The notes: generated by a model from the sequence alone, not told the origin. A stretch of DNA of 64,000 nucleotides from BM002 sp050124835 (GCA_050124835.1 JASFEM010000003.1:1-64000), one strand, 5' to 3'; shown: positions 43,332 through 51,481, counted from the first letter of the stretch. Numbers and translations: made by a program.

Positions 43332-45254
43332 CTATAAGGTTTTTTTGTGTCGCAGGCGGCGTACATCTCCCACCCTTATAGTAAAGCGGGTAGTGTCCAG
43401 AAACTCAAGAAGTGGAATGGTGTATTTGCGGCTTGTTTGGGTAAGTTCTTTGAACTGTGAGGTAGTGATCTCTTCCTGTTCTCCAAAGAAGTCCAGCAGC
43501 CTTTGTCTAAGTTCCTCCAATACCCCACGGTGAAAGTACATATCCTCCTTGACCTTTACCAGTAATCCCTGTTCCAACATCCAATTGAGGATCTGTCGCG
43601 CCTCTCCATCTGAGACCCCCAGCGACTGTGCCACCTCCCGAAAAAATGGGGGTTGCAGACCTGCTTGCCGGTAGATTAACTCAAGCTTTTCTCGCACTTT
43701 CTGTTGTTTTCCCGCCAGAGCCACTTGATGAGAAGAGAGCCGAACCAGGTCCTTTTCTTGAACAATGTCATCGTTGCGAGCCAACCGCTGTATGACTTCA
43801 TTGAAAAGTTTGGCGTCCACGCCGCCTGGCATTCGAGCAAATAGTTCTTCCTTGCTCATGCCTGACCGCAAGGGTTGGCGCCGATGAAACTCTTCAAGTT
43901 GCTCCTTAATCATTTGGGTGAGTTTATTTAAGACCTCTCTGTGCACAAAGCGATGGCTTTCGCGATCGAACTGGATCACCTCGCCGCGGCTCATAAGATC
44001 TTGCAATAACCGCCGAAGTTCCTTGTCCAAGACATTGGCTAGAATGCCCAATTCCCTCTCGGCAATACCGCCAAATCCTGCATCTTTAAGATACAGCTCC
44101 ACCATCTCAGAAGGTTCGCCCCTATTTAGTACGGTCAAAGCTTCCAGGGTATCCGCCACCTTTCGTCTGCGTTTTTTCGGGGTCGGGTGGAGGATCTGCC
44201 CCCCACCGATGGTTCGCATCGGTGAGTAACTCCTCAGAACAAAACGATCCCCACTACGGACCGCTACCGGATTATCCAAACGCAGCTGGGCATACGCACT
44301 GACACCGGGAGTCAGTTCATCATTGTCCAGCAGTATAAAGGTGCCCATGACCTCGCTGGTACCTGTGTGAAAGCGAACCTTTGCCCGGTTCTTAATGACT
44401 CGCGGAGCGTCCGCAAGATGCTGGTACCGCACATCCACCATGTATGATGATATCAAGCTTTCTGGTGTTGCCAAAACGTTGCCGCGTTCGAGAGCAGCTT
44501 TTTCAACTCCTTGCAAATTTATGGCGGTACGCTGGCCGCTAATGGCTTCGCTCACCTCTCGATTGTGAACCTGAATGCCACGCACTTTAGCCTTAAACTG
44601 CTGAGGGTAGACAAATAGGGTATCTCCCGTCTTAACTTTTCCAGAAATGGCAGTACCAGTAATAACCGTTCCAAATCCTCTCATACTGAAAACCCGGTCT
44701 ACGGCAAGACGAAAATCACCGCTGCTAGATCTGCTCTCTACCGATACACACAGGGTTTGCAGTTCCTCTAGTAACGTCGGTAACCCATCACCCGATGTCG
44801 CCGAAACTGGAATTATCGCTGCAGCAGCTAGAAAAGTTCCCTGTAAAAAATCGCGAATATCCTCCTCTACCAGCTCCAACCAGTCGGTGTCCTCTACCAG
44901 GTCGGTCTTGGTGAGCACCACGATTCCTTGTTTGACCTGCAGCAGTTCACAGATCTCAAGGTGCTCTCGCGTCTGGGGCATCACGCCCTCGTCTGCAGCC
45001 ACGACCAATGCTACCAGGTCGATACCCGTAGCCCCAGCCACCATGTGTCGCACGAATTTTTCATGCCCCGGTACATCAACGATTCCCAATTCCTGACCAT
45101 CGGGAAGCTGGAGGTGGGCAAAACCAAGCTCAATGGTGATTCCTCGCTCTTTTTCCTCCTTGAGGCGATCAGTATCAATTCCTGTAAGAGCCTTGATCAG
45201 AGTCGTCTTACCATGATCGATATGTCCAGCCGTGCCCAGGATGATCTGTTTCAT
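43332..45254 (-). CDS. selB: Selenocysteine-specific elongation factor SelB
   Basis: 640 residues. GTPase motifs GHIDHGKTTL, DVPGHEKFVRHM and LTKTDLVED are at the N-terminus; LKEEKERGITIELGFAHL is the switch region typical of SelB. Two beta-barrel domains and a C-terminal domain of tandem winged helices (from about residue 380) that binds the SECIS hairpin follow. SelB delivers Sec-tRNA to in-frame UGA codons, so the organism very likely makes selenoproteins. selA, selD and the Sec tRNA gene are not in this window. Confidence 0.96.
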   Translation of the reverse strand: MKQIILGTAGHIDHGKTTLIKALTGIDTDRLKEEKERGITIELGFAHLQLPDGQELGIVDVPGHEKFVRHMVAGATGIDLVALVVAADEGVMPQTREHLEICELLQVKQGIVVLTKTDLVEDTDWLELVEEDIRDFLQGTFLAAAAIIPVSATSGDGLPTLLEELQTLCVSVESRSSSGDFRLAVDRVFSMRGFGTVITGTAISGKVKTGDTLFVYPQQFKAKVRGIQVHNREVSEAISGQRTAINLQGVEKAALERGNVLATPESLISSYMVDVRYQHLADAPRVIKNRAKVRFHTGTSEVMGTFILLDNDELTPGVSAYAQLRLDNPVAVRSGDRFVLRSYSPMRTIGGGQILHPTPKKRRRKVADTLEALTVLNRGEPSEMVELYLKDAGFGGIAERELGILANVLDKELRRLLQDLMSRGEVIQFDRESHRFVHREVLNKLTQMIKEQLEEFHRRQPLRSGMSKEELFARMPGGVDAKLFNEVIQRLARNDDIVQEKDLVRLSSHQVALAGKQQKVREKLELIYRQAGLQPPFFREVAQSLGVSDGEARQILNWMLEQGLLVKVKEDMYFHRGVLEELRQRLLDFFGEQEEITTSQFKELTQTSRKYTIPLLEFLDTTRFTIRVGDVRRLRHKKTL

Positions 45255-45358
45255 TAACCGATTCTCCCTTGTATCTCCTTCTCACATAAATTCTTATGGT
45301 ATCTAGACAGTAAACCGCAAAAGCCATCCATTTCATTTTGCTCTTGGTCTGCTATACC

Positions 45359-45790
45359 CTATGCGTCATTTAAGTGTTTTATCATGTAAGTAAAAAGACC
45401 CTTAGCCAGCAGGACCCCAGTTCCTGTGGCAATATCCACCTGGCAAACTGCTATTTGCCGCCCGCGATGCGCCACCTCTCCGTGACCGAATACATCTTCC
45501 CGACTGGCGGGTCGGAGGAAGTTCAACTTGAATTCGACAGTGGGGATCAACACTTTGGCTGGATCAGTCAGCACAGAGTAGAGGGAAACACCGCCAGCCA
45601 CATCCGCCAGCACCCCCAGAATACCACCTTGCACCACTCCCATGGAGTTGTGCAATTCCTCTCGGTACGGTAGCCTGAGGGTAGCCTGTCCGGGAGTTAC
45701 CTTCACCAGTTCGACGCCCACGAAATCCACCACAGGATTGTTCTTGAGCCTCGCCGCGATCCCCTGTTTTTGTAACTCGGTTAGCACCAT
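45359..45790 (-). CDS. PaaI-type hotdog-fold thioesterase
   Basis: 143 residues. The hotdog signature HNSMGVVQGGILGVLADVAGG is central, with NFLRPASREDVFGHGEVAHRGRQ following. It probably hydrolyses an acyl-CoA (phenylacetyl-CoA thioesterase group, PF03061), substrate unknown. It is 105 bp downstream of nothing obvious on the minus strand; selB begins about 105 bp beyond its stop, so the two may share a transcript. Confidence 0.9.
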   Translation of the reverse strand: MVLTELQKQGIAARLKNNPVVDFVGVELVKVTPGQATLRLPYREELHNSMGVVQGGILGVLADVAGGVSLYSVLTDPAKVLIPTVEFKLNFLRPASREDVFGHGEVAHRGRQIAVCQVDIATGTGVLLAKGLFTYMIKHLNDA

Positions 45791-46024
45791 TTACCCCTGG
45801 TTACAACCATTATTCATATCTCACTCTGACACCCTTGCTTCCGTCTCTCTATTTACAGCATTTCCTTTTCAATGCAATCAACCCATGCCCCCAGCGGAGA
45901 GAAGCTAATATAACACATTCACAGAAGCATTACTTCAAAAGCAAAGGCGACAGAGGTTGATGATTTCGAATGTCGAATTGTGAATTGTGGCATCCACATA
46001 TTTCTCTTATTGTTAATATCCCTT

Positions 46025-46053
46025 TTGACAAAGGCAATTAATAAGGCTAATTT
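46025..46053 (+). promoter_or_regulatory. Sigma-70-type promoter of the 46095 gene
   Basis: TTGACA (46025-46030), 17-bp spacer, TAATTT (46048-46053). Confidence 0.65.
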
Positions 46054-46094
46054 TAGTGCAGTCTGTCCACTTCCAATCTATGGCCATGTCCTCT

Positions 46095-46601
46095 ATGAAA
46101 AAAAGAATTTTTCTTATTCTAGCCCTAGTCACTCCACTTTGGGGGTTTTTTGGACCAAGCACCGGTCCAAAGGGAGACCCACCCGAAGTACTAGACGTTT
46201 ATGCTGCCAAGAAAATTCGCCCCGGAGTCAGTTGGAGAGTCTATTTGCATGCTAGAGACGCTGATGGTGACATGAAGGACGTCGCCAGCATGCTGTATGT
46301 GCCAGGATTTGGTTTTTCTCCGACCACATTTACCCGCCTCAAAAAAGAGGACCGTGATGAGTTTGTGGGTTATCTTTTTTTAAGAACACCTCCGGACAAT
46401 TCTCTCCTAGGAGAAAAGTTTGAGCTGAGAGTTTTCATCCGCGATAAGCGAGGAAACCGAAGTGAGCCCGTCAAACTAACCGTTACCTTCGACTCTGTAG
46501 CGCCGGAGACCATTACGGAGAAATGGCAGGCTGCCACCGAGCACCGACTGGGCGGCATAATGATTGATATCCAAAGTTTCAGTGATTGGCGCAGGTTTTA
46601 G
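46095..46601 (+). CDS. Hypothetical secreted protein
   Basis: About 168 residues from ATG 46095 (MKKRIFLILALVTPLWGFF), a signal peptide; in-frame ATGs at 46080 and 46086 are possible. The mature part looks all-beta (RPGVSWRVYLHARDADGDMK, FELRVFIRDKRGNRSEPVKL), reminiscent of an immunoglobulin-like or PKD-like sandwich. I do not recognise the family. Its own promoter is visible just upstream; a weak hairpin near 46715-46745 could end the transcript. Confidence 0.7.
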   Translation: MKKRIFLILALVTPLWGFFGPSTGPKGDPPEVLDVYAAKKIRPGVSWRVYLHARDADGDMKDVASMLYVPGFGFSPTTFTRLKKEDRDEFVGYLFLRTPPDNSLLGEKFELRVFIRDKRGNRSEPVKLTVTFDSVAPETITEKWQAATEHRLGGIMIDIQSFSDWRRF

Positions 46602-46851
46602 CTGTGCAGGTTTGACTCTTCTTCCCAAGGATTATCGCCCGCGGTGGCTGATGAGCAGGTTTTGGTTATTTGCAGCCGGAAACCTGGCACGGTTCACCTT
46701 CTTTCACCGGCATCACTACCCACCAGTACACAAAAGTGGTAGTTTTATAAATAATTTATGCACTTAGTTACCTTCTATCCCTTCGGTGCTATGAGCTGCA
46801 AAAAGATGTAACTTATCAAAACTACAAGAGAAATTGATGGATAAGAGGAAC
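46602..46851. other. Gap after the secreted-protein gene
   Basis: No credible frame; the 67-codon frame at 46564-46767 overlaps the upstream gene and has no family features. The complementary segments CTACCCAC and GTGGTAG (about 46717-46742) followed by TTTT may be a weak terminator. Confidence 0.4.
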
Positions 46852-46867
46852 TGGCACAATTTTTTCA
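46852..46867 (+). promoter_or_regulatory. Sigma-54-like promoter of the candidate sRNA
   Basis: TGGCAC (46852-46857), five bases, TTTCA (46863-46867). The -24 half is perfect; the -12 half has TTTC in place of TTGC. Spacing of GG to the -12 pair is ten bases as required. Confidence 0.45.
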
Positions 46868-46877
46868 TTAAACTAAA

Positions 46878-46990
46878 ACTTGGCAGGGCTCCCCACCTAT
46901 TCTCTTCTCAATGGATGTTAGGTCCCATTTAGGTAGGCCCTGCCTAGCCCCCACTGGCTTTAGATGGCATGGTCAGTGGGGGCATTTTTT
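46878..46990 (+). ncRNA. Candidate small RNA with terminator
   Basis: About 113 bases with no gene on it. Stem 1: GGCAGGGC (46882-46889) with GCCCTGCC (46937-46944), extended inside by ACCTA with TAGGT. Stem 2: GCCCCCACTG (46947-46956) with CAGTGGGGGC (46974-46983), followed by ATTTTTT, an excellent intrinsic terminator. The predicted start from the upstream sigma-54-like site falls four bases before stem 1. The family is not one I recognise. Confidence 0.6.
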
Positions 46991-47131
46991 GTTTGCATTG
47001 ACAGACGGCCATATCTTGTGCCGAAGTCAAGACCAGCCAAAGTTTAGATTAAGGGATGTAATATTAATTTTCGGACTGAATCGAGGAGAACTCGTATTCC
47101 TAGGTTCCCTCTAGATAAGTCTAACAGGAAC

Positions 47132-47235
47132 AATTGACATACTCTGCGCATGTTCTGGAAGAACGTCCCCTTCTATGCATACTTCCCGAACAATACAGCC
47201 ATCGAGTCGGGAATCTAAATTGACACCCTGCGCAT
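47132..47235. repeat. Imperfect direct repeats AATTGACA...CTGCGCAT
   Basis: Copies at 47132-47151 and 47218-47235 share AATTGACA and CTGCGCAT with a two-base difference in spacing. Multiple short repeats of this kind occur at ends of IS21-like elements, but no transposase is present. Confidence 0.45.
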
Positions 47236-47411
47236 TTTAGCTGTGATCGCCGCACCTCACTTTTTTCATAGTTGCTACGGTCTTTTTGTTCCGCAATGTA
47301 AGTAAAATGTTAAAAGAGTTTGGCTAGAATATACGGATATTAGGGAGGTTATCTACAAATTAACAACTTCGTACGATGTTAATAAATAACTGATATTAAT
47401 GAAAAAATCAC

Positions 47412-47440
47412 TTGACTCTCTTTTTTCTTCAGTACAAAAT
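47412..47440 (+). promoter_or_regulatory. Sigma-70-type promoter of the small-ORF transcript
   Basis: TTGACT (47412-47417), 17-bp spacer, CAAAAT (47435-47440). Predicted start near 47447, giving a leader of about 110 bases. Confidence 0.65.
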
Positions 47441-47476
47441 AATTTCACATCTATCTATTAGCTCATTGTTTCGGAG

Positions 47477-47547
47477 CATCGGTTACCCCGCAGGCAGTCC
47501 GCGCAGACCATGGCAAAGGGCAACCCGGGCCAGCGGGGTTTTCGATG
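47477..47547 (+). promoter_or_regulatory. Structured leader (three-way-junction-like) upstream of the 63-residue ORF
   Basis: Closing stem CATCG/CGATG (47477-47481, 47543-47547), a 4x4 internal loop, CCCCGC/GCGGGG (47486-47491, 47533-47538), then an inner hairpin TGGC-AAA-GGG-CAA-CCC-GG-GCCA (47511-47532) and a possible small GTC/GAC hairpin. The element ends 10 bases before the start codon. It does not match the conserved cores of the riboswitches I know. Confidence 0.6.
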
Positions 47548-47557
47548 AGAAAGTGTA

Positions 47558-47749
47558 ATGGTCAAAGGTTCGAGGTGCAAATCCGGAATACAATTACTAT
47601 TGGAGAAATATAGAGAATTGTTTAGAACTCCAGAGAATCTCGACCATTATTTAGATACTGACCTCAGAAGAGCCGAAAGAAAGTTTCTAAAATATGCCCT
47701 AGAGCAACGCGGTATTGAAATCAAAGATCAACTCTCACGGGATAAATGA
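47558..47749 (+). CDS. Small conserved-looking hypothetical protein (63 residues)
   Basis: 63 residues, MVKGSRCKSGIQLLLEKYRE at the start, then a charged helical body (FRTPENLDHYLDTDLRRAER, KFLKYALEQRG). It is hydrophilic with no signal peptide. The gene has a promoter, a structured leader and a strong terminator of its own, which argues that it is real despite its size. Function unknown. The first codons overlap a tRNA T-arm-like word (GGTTCGAGG...AAATCC), which I take as coincidence. Confidence 0.7.
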   Translation: MVKGSRCKSGIQLLLEKYRELFRTPENLDHYLDTDLRRAERKFLKYALEQRGIEIKDQLSRDK

Positions 47750-47774
47750 TAGATTCATTTCTCAGAGCCCACTG

Positions 47775-47799
47775 GCGGAGCTTCGGCTCCGCTTTTTTT
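47775..47799 (+). terminator. Terminator of the small-ORF transcript
   Basis: GCGGAGC (47775-47781), TTCG tetraloop, GCTCCGC (47786-47792), then seven T. A textbook intrinsic terminator. Confidence 0.95.
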
Positions 47800-47903
47800 A
47801 TTTCTCTATTACATGCTGCCCCTGCGCCAGATTGAATTAACCACTGGTACTTGTAAACTTTAGACCTGGCTCATTCGTCTAAGATTATGAAAGGAGGGTC
47901 AAA

Positions 47904-48260
47904 ATGAAAAACACGATCAAGATTATGATAGTCGCTGTTTTGGCAATGGTTGTAGTTGTTTGGGCCACTCCATCTGAAGCACGGCAGAGACACTCTCGGT
48001 CTGGTGACAAGCGTCAGCTAAACTATGGCCGCAAATCGCTCAGCTACAGCGACACGTATGGAAAACATCGCTTTCACCCTTGGGCCCATGATTTCAAATC
48101 TCACCGGTCTCGCAGACATCTTCACAAACACCGCTTGAAAGCTCACTATTCAAACAGAAATCGCTTATGCCGCGCTAGACTGCACCATAGACAACTGTCC
48201 AGCATCGGGATTCACCACTCGCGCAACGGGACCAGCCTCCGCGTTGGTATTCGGTTCTAA
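47904..48260 (+). CDS. Small secreted His/Arg-rich protein
   Basis: 118 residues. AAGGAGG precedes the ATG. The signal peptide runs to about residue 26 (WATPSEA), and the mature part has about 16 His and over 20 Arg or Lys in 92 residues (HRSRRHLHKHRLKAH). Such composition could bind metal ions or a polyanion; this is inference. No family is recognised. A terminator follows at 48365-48396. Confidence 0.75.
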   Translation: MKNTIKIMIVAVLAMVVVVWATPSEARQRHSRSGDKRQLNYGRKSLSYSDTYGKHRFHPWAHDFKSHRSRRHLHKHRLKAHYSNRNRLCRARLHHRQLSSIGIHHSRNGTSLRVGIRF

Positions 48261-48364
48261 TGTTGTCTGCGCCTAATGGAATTTTTGAATCTATCGGAGT
48301 AGTCACCCTTGTGGCAAATTAACCTACAGGGTTAGGCGAGTCGCCCGTCGCCCAAACCCATCAG

Positions 48365-48396
48365 CCCCAATCGGCTTTCGGGTCGGTTGGGGTTTT
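48365..48396 (+). terminator. Terminator after the His/Arg-rich protein gene
   Basis: CCCCAATCGG (48365-48374) pairs with TCGGTTGGGG (48383-48392), with two G-T pairs and an 8-base loop, followed by TTTT. Confidence 0.75.
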
Positions 48397-48427
48397 CAAA
48401 ATTGAGACTTGAAGACACAAAAACAAA

Positions 48428-48445
48428 TGCGACCCGAAGGTCGCA
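48428..48445 (-). terminator. Terminator of the tRNA-Leu gene
   Basis: TGCGACC (48428-48434), loop, GGTCGCA (48439-48445); on the minus strand followed by TTTGTTTTTG. It lies 16 bp past the tRNA CCA end. Confidence 0.75.
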
Positions 48446-48460
48446 AGTTGTTGATATTCT

Positions 48461-48548
48461 TGGTGCCGGAGGCGAGAGTCGAACTCGCACGGGCACAAGG
48501 CCCACTGGATTTTGAGTCCAGCGCGTCTACCAGTTTCACCACTCCGGC
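48461..48548 (-). tRNA. tRNA-Leu (anticodon CAA)
   Basis: The minus strand folds as a complete cloverleaf: acceptor GCCGGAG (48548-48542) with CTCCGGC and an encoded CCA end (48463-48461). Anticodon stem CTGGA/TCCAG holds the loop CTCAAAA, anticodon CAA. The long variable arm (GGGCCTTGTGCCC region) is the class II form of Leu tRNA, and the T-loop is GTTCGACTC. It reads UUG codons. Confidence 0.95.
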
Positions 48549-48728
48549 GTTATGGCGGTTTGATTATAACGAGGCCTAGTCTTGACTGTCAATGGCAATT
48601 CGCTTTGCGCCAAGCACCTGAGTAAACGGTAAAATGGTGGACGGAGCAACTGAATTGGTGGCCTGTATTCACTCTAAATCCTGCCTGCTGTCCCCTGCTT
48701 CCACGATGCACATGGTGCATCGTGCAGC

Positions 48729-49508
48729 TCATAGCTCCCCCTTTTCGATCATCTCGGTAATCATCTTGACCCCATCCTTACCGGGATGGAAATCACCTAT
48801 TTTTTCATATTGGAAGTTGAGCTCGAGGACCCAGAGACGGCTGCCATCAAATATCATATCCACCGCCACATAGGAAAGACCAGCAGCACGGGCAATGTGT
48901 TTGGCCAAAGAAGTCGCTTCGGGAGAAACCTCATCCATTTTCCAACCCTCATCCCGGGAGTGATTGCCCCTGAGATCGTCCCCCACTGCCGCCCGCCAGT
49001 AACCGAATACCTTGCTATGGTTGAGTACAACCACCCTGAGTTCCTGCTCTCCAGCAACATACTCCTGAATGTAAGCCGGATTACAACTCCTGTTGTACGT
49101 GTCCAGTTTTTCGCGGTCGTCAATGAGAAAAATGTTATTGCTGTCGGATGTACGCATGACTTCTTTGGCTATGAATGGAAAAACGAAATCTTTTAGAATT
49201 TTAGCTTTCTGTTTGTGTCCATAATAGACACGAGTGCGTGGATGCGCCACATCGAGCAAGCGAAATAAGATGGTGTGTTTCAACCTATTCCCGCGCAATC
49301 TATAGCAGTTGATACTCGGAAAGGTTTCTTTTCCAAGAGTGGCAAAAATATCCACAAATCTGGCAGTCGGGAAAAAAATCGTGTCGGCACCGCACAGCAA
49401 TCTTCTTTCCCTCTCAGTGTAATCGGCCATTTGCGGCCGCTCTCCAAGAGTAATCACCTGGGGACATGATTTGAGCTGTTCGCCAATGGCAACCCGCAAC
49501 CGGCTCAT
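48729..49508 (-). CDS. ATP-grasp domain protein (RimK-like)
   Basis: 259 residues from ATG 49508, which has GGAAG six bases upstream; longer in-frame starts (ATG 49526, TTG 49553) lack one. The central and C-terminal parts show ATP-grasp features: FPFIAKEVMRTSD (ATP-binding lysine), NPAYIQEYVAGEQELRVVVL and the metal-binding end VAVDMIFDGSRLWVLELNFQ. Such enzymes ligate a carboxylate to an amine or similar nucleophile; the substrate is unknown. The N-terminal 90 residues are a conserved lead-in without a name I know. It is downstream of the SF2 helicase gene (226-bp gap). Confidence 0.85.
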   Translation of the reverse strand: MSRLRVAIGEQLKSCPQVITLGERPQMADYTERERRLLCGADTIFFPTARFVDIFATLGKETFPSINCYRLRGNRLKHTILFRLLDVAHPRTRVYYGHKQKAKILKDFVFPFIAKEVMRTSDSNNIFLIDDREKLDTYNRSCNPAYIQEYVAGEQELRVVVLNHSKVFGYWRAAVGDDLRGNHSRDEGWKMDEVSPEATSLAKHIARAAGLSYVAVDMIFDGSRLWVLELNFQYEKIGDFHPGKDGVKMITEMIEKGEL

Positions 49509-49599
49509 TTTTTTCTTCCAACTCATATTGAGAAACGCATTCTTACTGCTCAATCCTTACTTCAGCCTACCGGCCTCTTGTTTAGCCCTGAATCTCTGG

Positions 49600-49665
49600 T
49601 CTTCCGGTGAGCTTCATCGAACTCCTCGTCGACAGGGCCTGTGGAAGGACTGCCAGCTCAAGGCA
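49600..49665. repeat. CTCGTCGACAGG-type repeat element
   Basis: Contains TGAGCTTCATCGAAC, CTCGTCGACAGGGCCTGTGG and GGACTGCC, matching words at 11465-11530 and 51885-51960. Confidence 0.5.
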
Positions 49666-49734
49666 TCACCCGCGTTCCAATGATCAAAAATCTCAGTAGA
49701 GATAGCTTTAAGGCGTGATATCGGGCGTGATTTA

Positions 49735-51132
49735 CTACTGGGTCGTTGGTCTCGGTAGGCGTAGTCCGTAAGCGTAGCTTCGCATGCGAAAGAAATTATC
49801 AAGGATGCTTATCTTGCTGTCTACGTAATCGTAGACTCTGACCAACGGCTGGCCGTTATTGCGCCTCAAGACTTTTTGAAGGCGCTCAATTATCTTGCCC
49901 CGAAAATCGAGGGGTGTTGTAAAAAACAGCGCTTCAAATTTGAGTGTTGGCAATATCTTTTGGAAGAGTTGACGGTTGGCCAACACAACCTGAATTTTTT
50001 TCTTCTGCAGCTGCTTGGAAAACTTCTGCCCTTCCTCTTTAACGGTTTGCGGGTCGCATGTGATGCTGGTAATACCTCGCTCACTAAGCATATCTTCGAG
50101 GGTGCTATCCTGCTCTTCATCTTGGGTCAGGACCAGCAAGGGGCCCCCACTGCCTTTGTGCATCTCTTGGGCCACATCATCCACAATGAGTTGATTTCTA
50201 TATGGGTCCCTGGCAAGGGCTTCCAGCATCGATGGATAATCCTCACTGCGCTCATAGGGATAATCGAAATCTGTCTCGCGAACCACAACATCCGCCTGAA
50301 AAATGGCTCGTATCTCCGTTGCTTTCCGTGAGTCAATCTGGTGAAGTATATCGCCGACGTAGTAATAGATCAGCCGGGAAAGCCGGTCGCGTCGTTGATT
50401 GGAAGAAGACAACCCCAGGAGGTAACGACAGTCAAAATTACTAACCACCTGAGTGAAAGTGCGAGAAGGCGTGCGGTGACACTCATCCACCACCAGAAGA
50501 CCTATGCTTTCACGTACCTCGCGCACTCGTCGGTAAAGGGCGCTGACGTGTGCCACTGTTACCCGCGGACCGACTGTAAAGCCTCCCTCACCGATAGTAC
50601 CCACCTCATCAGGAGACACCTTGAGAAAACGGACCAGCTTTTCCTTCCAGTGGCCGATTAGACCAACATTCGGCACTATTATCATGGCAGGCTGGCGACG
50701 CTGACTTATAAAATAGAGGGCAATGACCGTTTTCCCACTTTTGGCATCACCAATCAGCGTTCCTTGATCTCTGGCAGTCATCGCTTCGAAAGCCCGCTCC
50801 TGATAATCCTTGAGGATGCCATGGAATTCGAACTCCACAGGTTCAATCGTTCGCTGACGATCCACCACACGGTATTTCACTTTGAATTGCTGGCAAAGGT
50901 CCAGGAGTTGGGTGAGAAAACCTCGTGGAATGAAATAATGACGTCGTTGCTCGTAGAGACAATGTATCTGCGGAGGTATGTTACCGAGCCACTCCCCACG
51001 ACTTTGGCGAAACTCGTATTCGGGATTAGTAAATACTAACCTTTCAGTGAGCTTCTTTTTGAGCATCGGAGGTAAAGGTATAGTGGGTACCTTGATGCGC
51101 TCAGCGACAACAATATTCACCACCTTTTGCAT
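49735..51132 (-). CDS. Superfamily 2 DEAD/DEAH-type helicase with degenerate motifs
   Basis: 465 residues from ATG 51132 (GGAGG 12 bases upstream; TTG 51144 abuts the Shine-Dalgarno). Q-like LKDYQERAFEAM, Walker A GDAKSGKT (about 128-135), motif II DECH (about 216-219) and QVVLANRQLFQKILPTLKF in the second RecA domain are seen, in the style of XPB/UvsW helicases. Motif III reads SSN rather than SAT, and motif VI reads RLQKVLRRNNGQ rather than the canonical QxxGRxxR, so the arginine finger may be altered. Role unknown; DNA remodelling or defence are both possible. Confidence 0.85.
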   Translation of the reverse strand: MQKVVNIVVAERIKVPTIPLPPMLKKKLTERLVFTNPEYEFRQSRGEWLGNIPPQIHCLYEQRRHYFIPRGFLTQLLDLCQQFKVKYRVVDRQRTIEPVEFEFHGILKDYQERAFEAMTARDQGTLIGDAKSGKTVIALYFISQRRQPAMIIVPNVGLIGHWKEKLVRFLKVSPDEVGTIGEGGFTVGPRVTVAHVSALYRRVREVRESIGLLVVDECHRTPSRTFTQVVSNFDCRYLLGLSSSNQRRDRLSRLIYYYVGDILHQIDSRKATEIRAIFQADVVVRETDFDYPYERSEDYPSMLEALARDPYRNQLIVDDVAQEMHKGSGGPLLVLTQDEEQDSTLEDMLSERGITSITCDPQTVKEEGQKFSKQLQKKKIQVVLANRQLFQKILPTLKFEALFFTTPLDFRGKIIERLQKVLRRNNGQPLVRVYDYVDSKISILDNFFRMRSYAYGLRLPRPTTQ

Positions 51133-51144
51133 ACCCTTGCTCAA

Positions 51145-51452
51145 CCTCCACTTAGTTTATTACCTTGTCTTCGAGTCAAGGTTCTCCGCTATAGGCAAGT
51201 CACTGGGGCAGAGGCCATAGTTACCCCGTGCAATCACAGCTCTGGTCAGCCAGCTGACGCAAGAGCAGCCGTCCACATCTTTGTTATCAAAAATACCCAA
51301 AAGATCCGCAAGAAAGACAGAAGAAGGCCCGGTATCAGATCCGGAAAATACCGCTAGGGGCGAACATCCCCGAAGAGAAACAATGGCTACCTAGCACAAA
51401 TCTTTGCTGATTATGGCATTGCAAACAAAGAAATTCAAGGGCAAAAAAAATC
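51145..51452. other. Gap upstream of the 51533 gene
   Basis: About 300 bp with no credible frame and no recognised RNA. It must hold the helicase promoter on the minus strand. Confidence 0.4.
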
Positions 51453-51481
51453 TTGGCCAGTATCTAATGAAGGTTTAGAAT
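51453..51481 (+). promoter_or_regulatory. Sigma-70-type promoter of the 51533 gene
   Basis: TTGGCC (51453-51458), 17-bp spacer, TAGAAT (51476-51481); predicted start about 45 bp before the ATG. Confidence 0.6.

Noticed and set aside
43200..45300. tRNA-Sec gene near selB
   Set aside because: No 8/5 or 9/4 acceptor-T fold or UCA anticodon loop is visible in the surrounding gaps.
46564..46767. 67-codon frame after the secreted-protein gene
   Set aside because: It overlaps the end of the upstream gene in another frame and shows no recognisable domain.
46911..47114. 67-codon frame overlapping the candidate sRNA
   Set aside because: It runs through the terminator stem and shows no family features.
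47477..47547. Cyclic-di-GMP (GEMM) riboswitch
   Set aside because: An AGCGGGGTT..CGATG end resembles GEMM, but the two conserved GCAAA segments and the tetraloop-receptor layout are missing.
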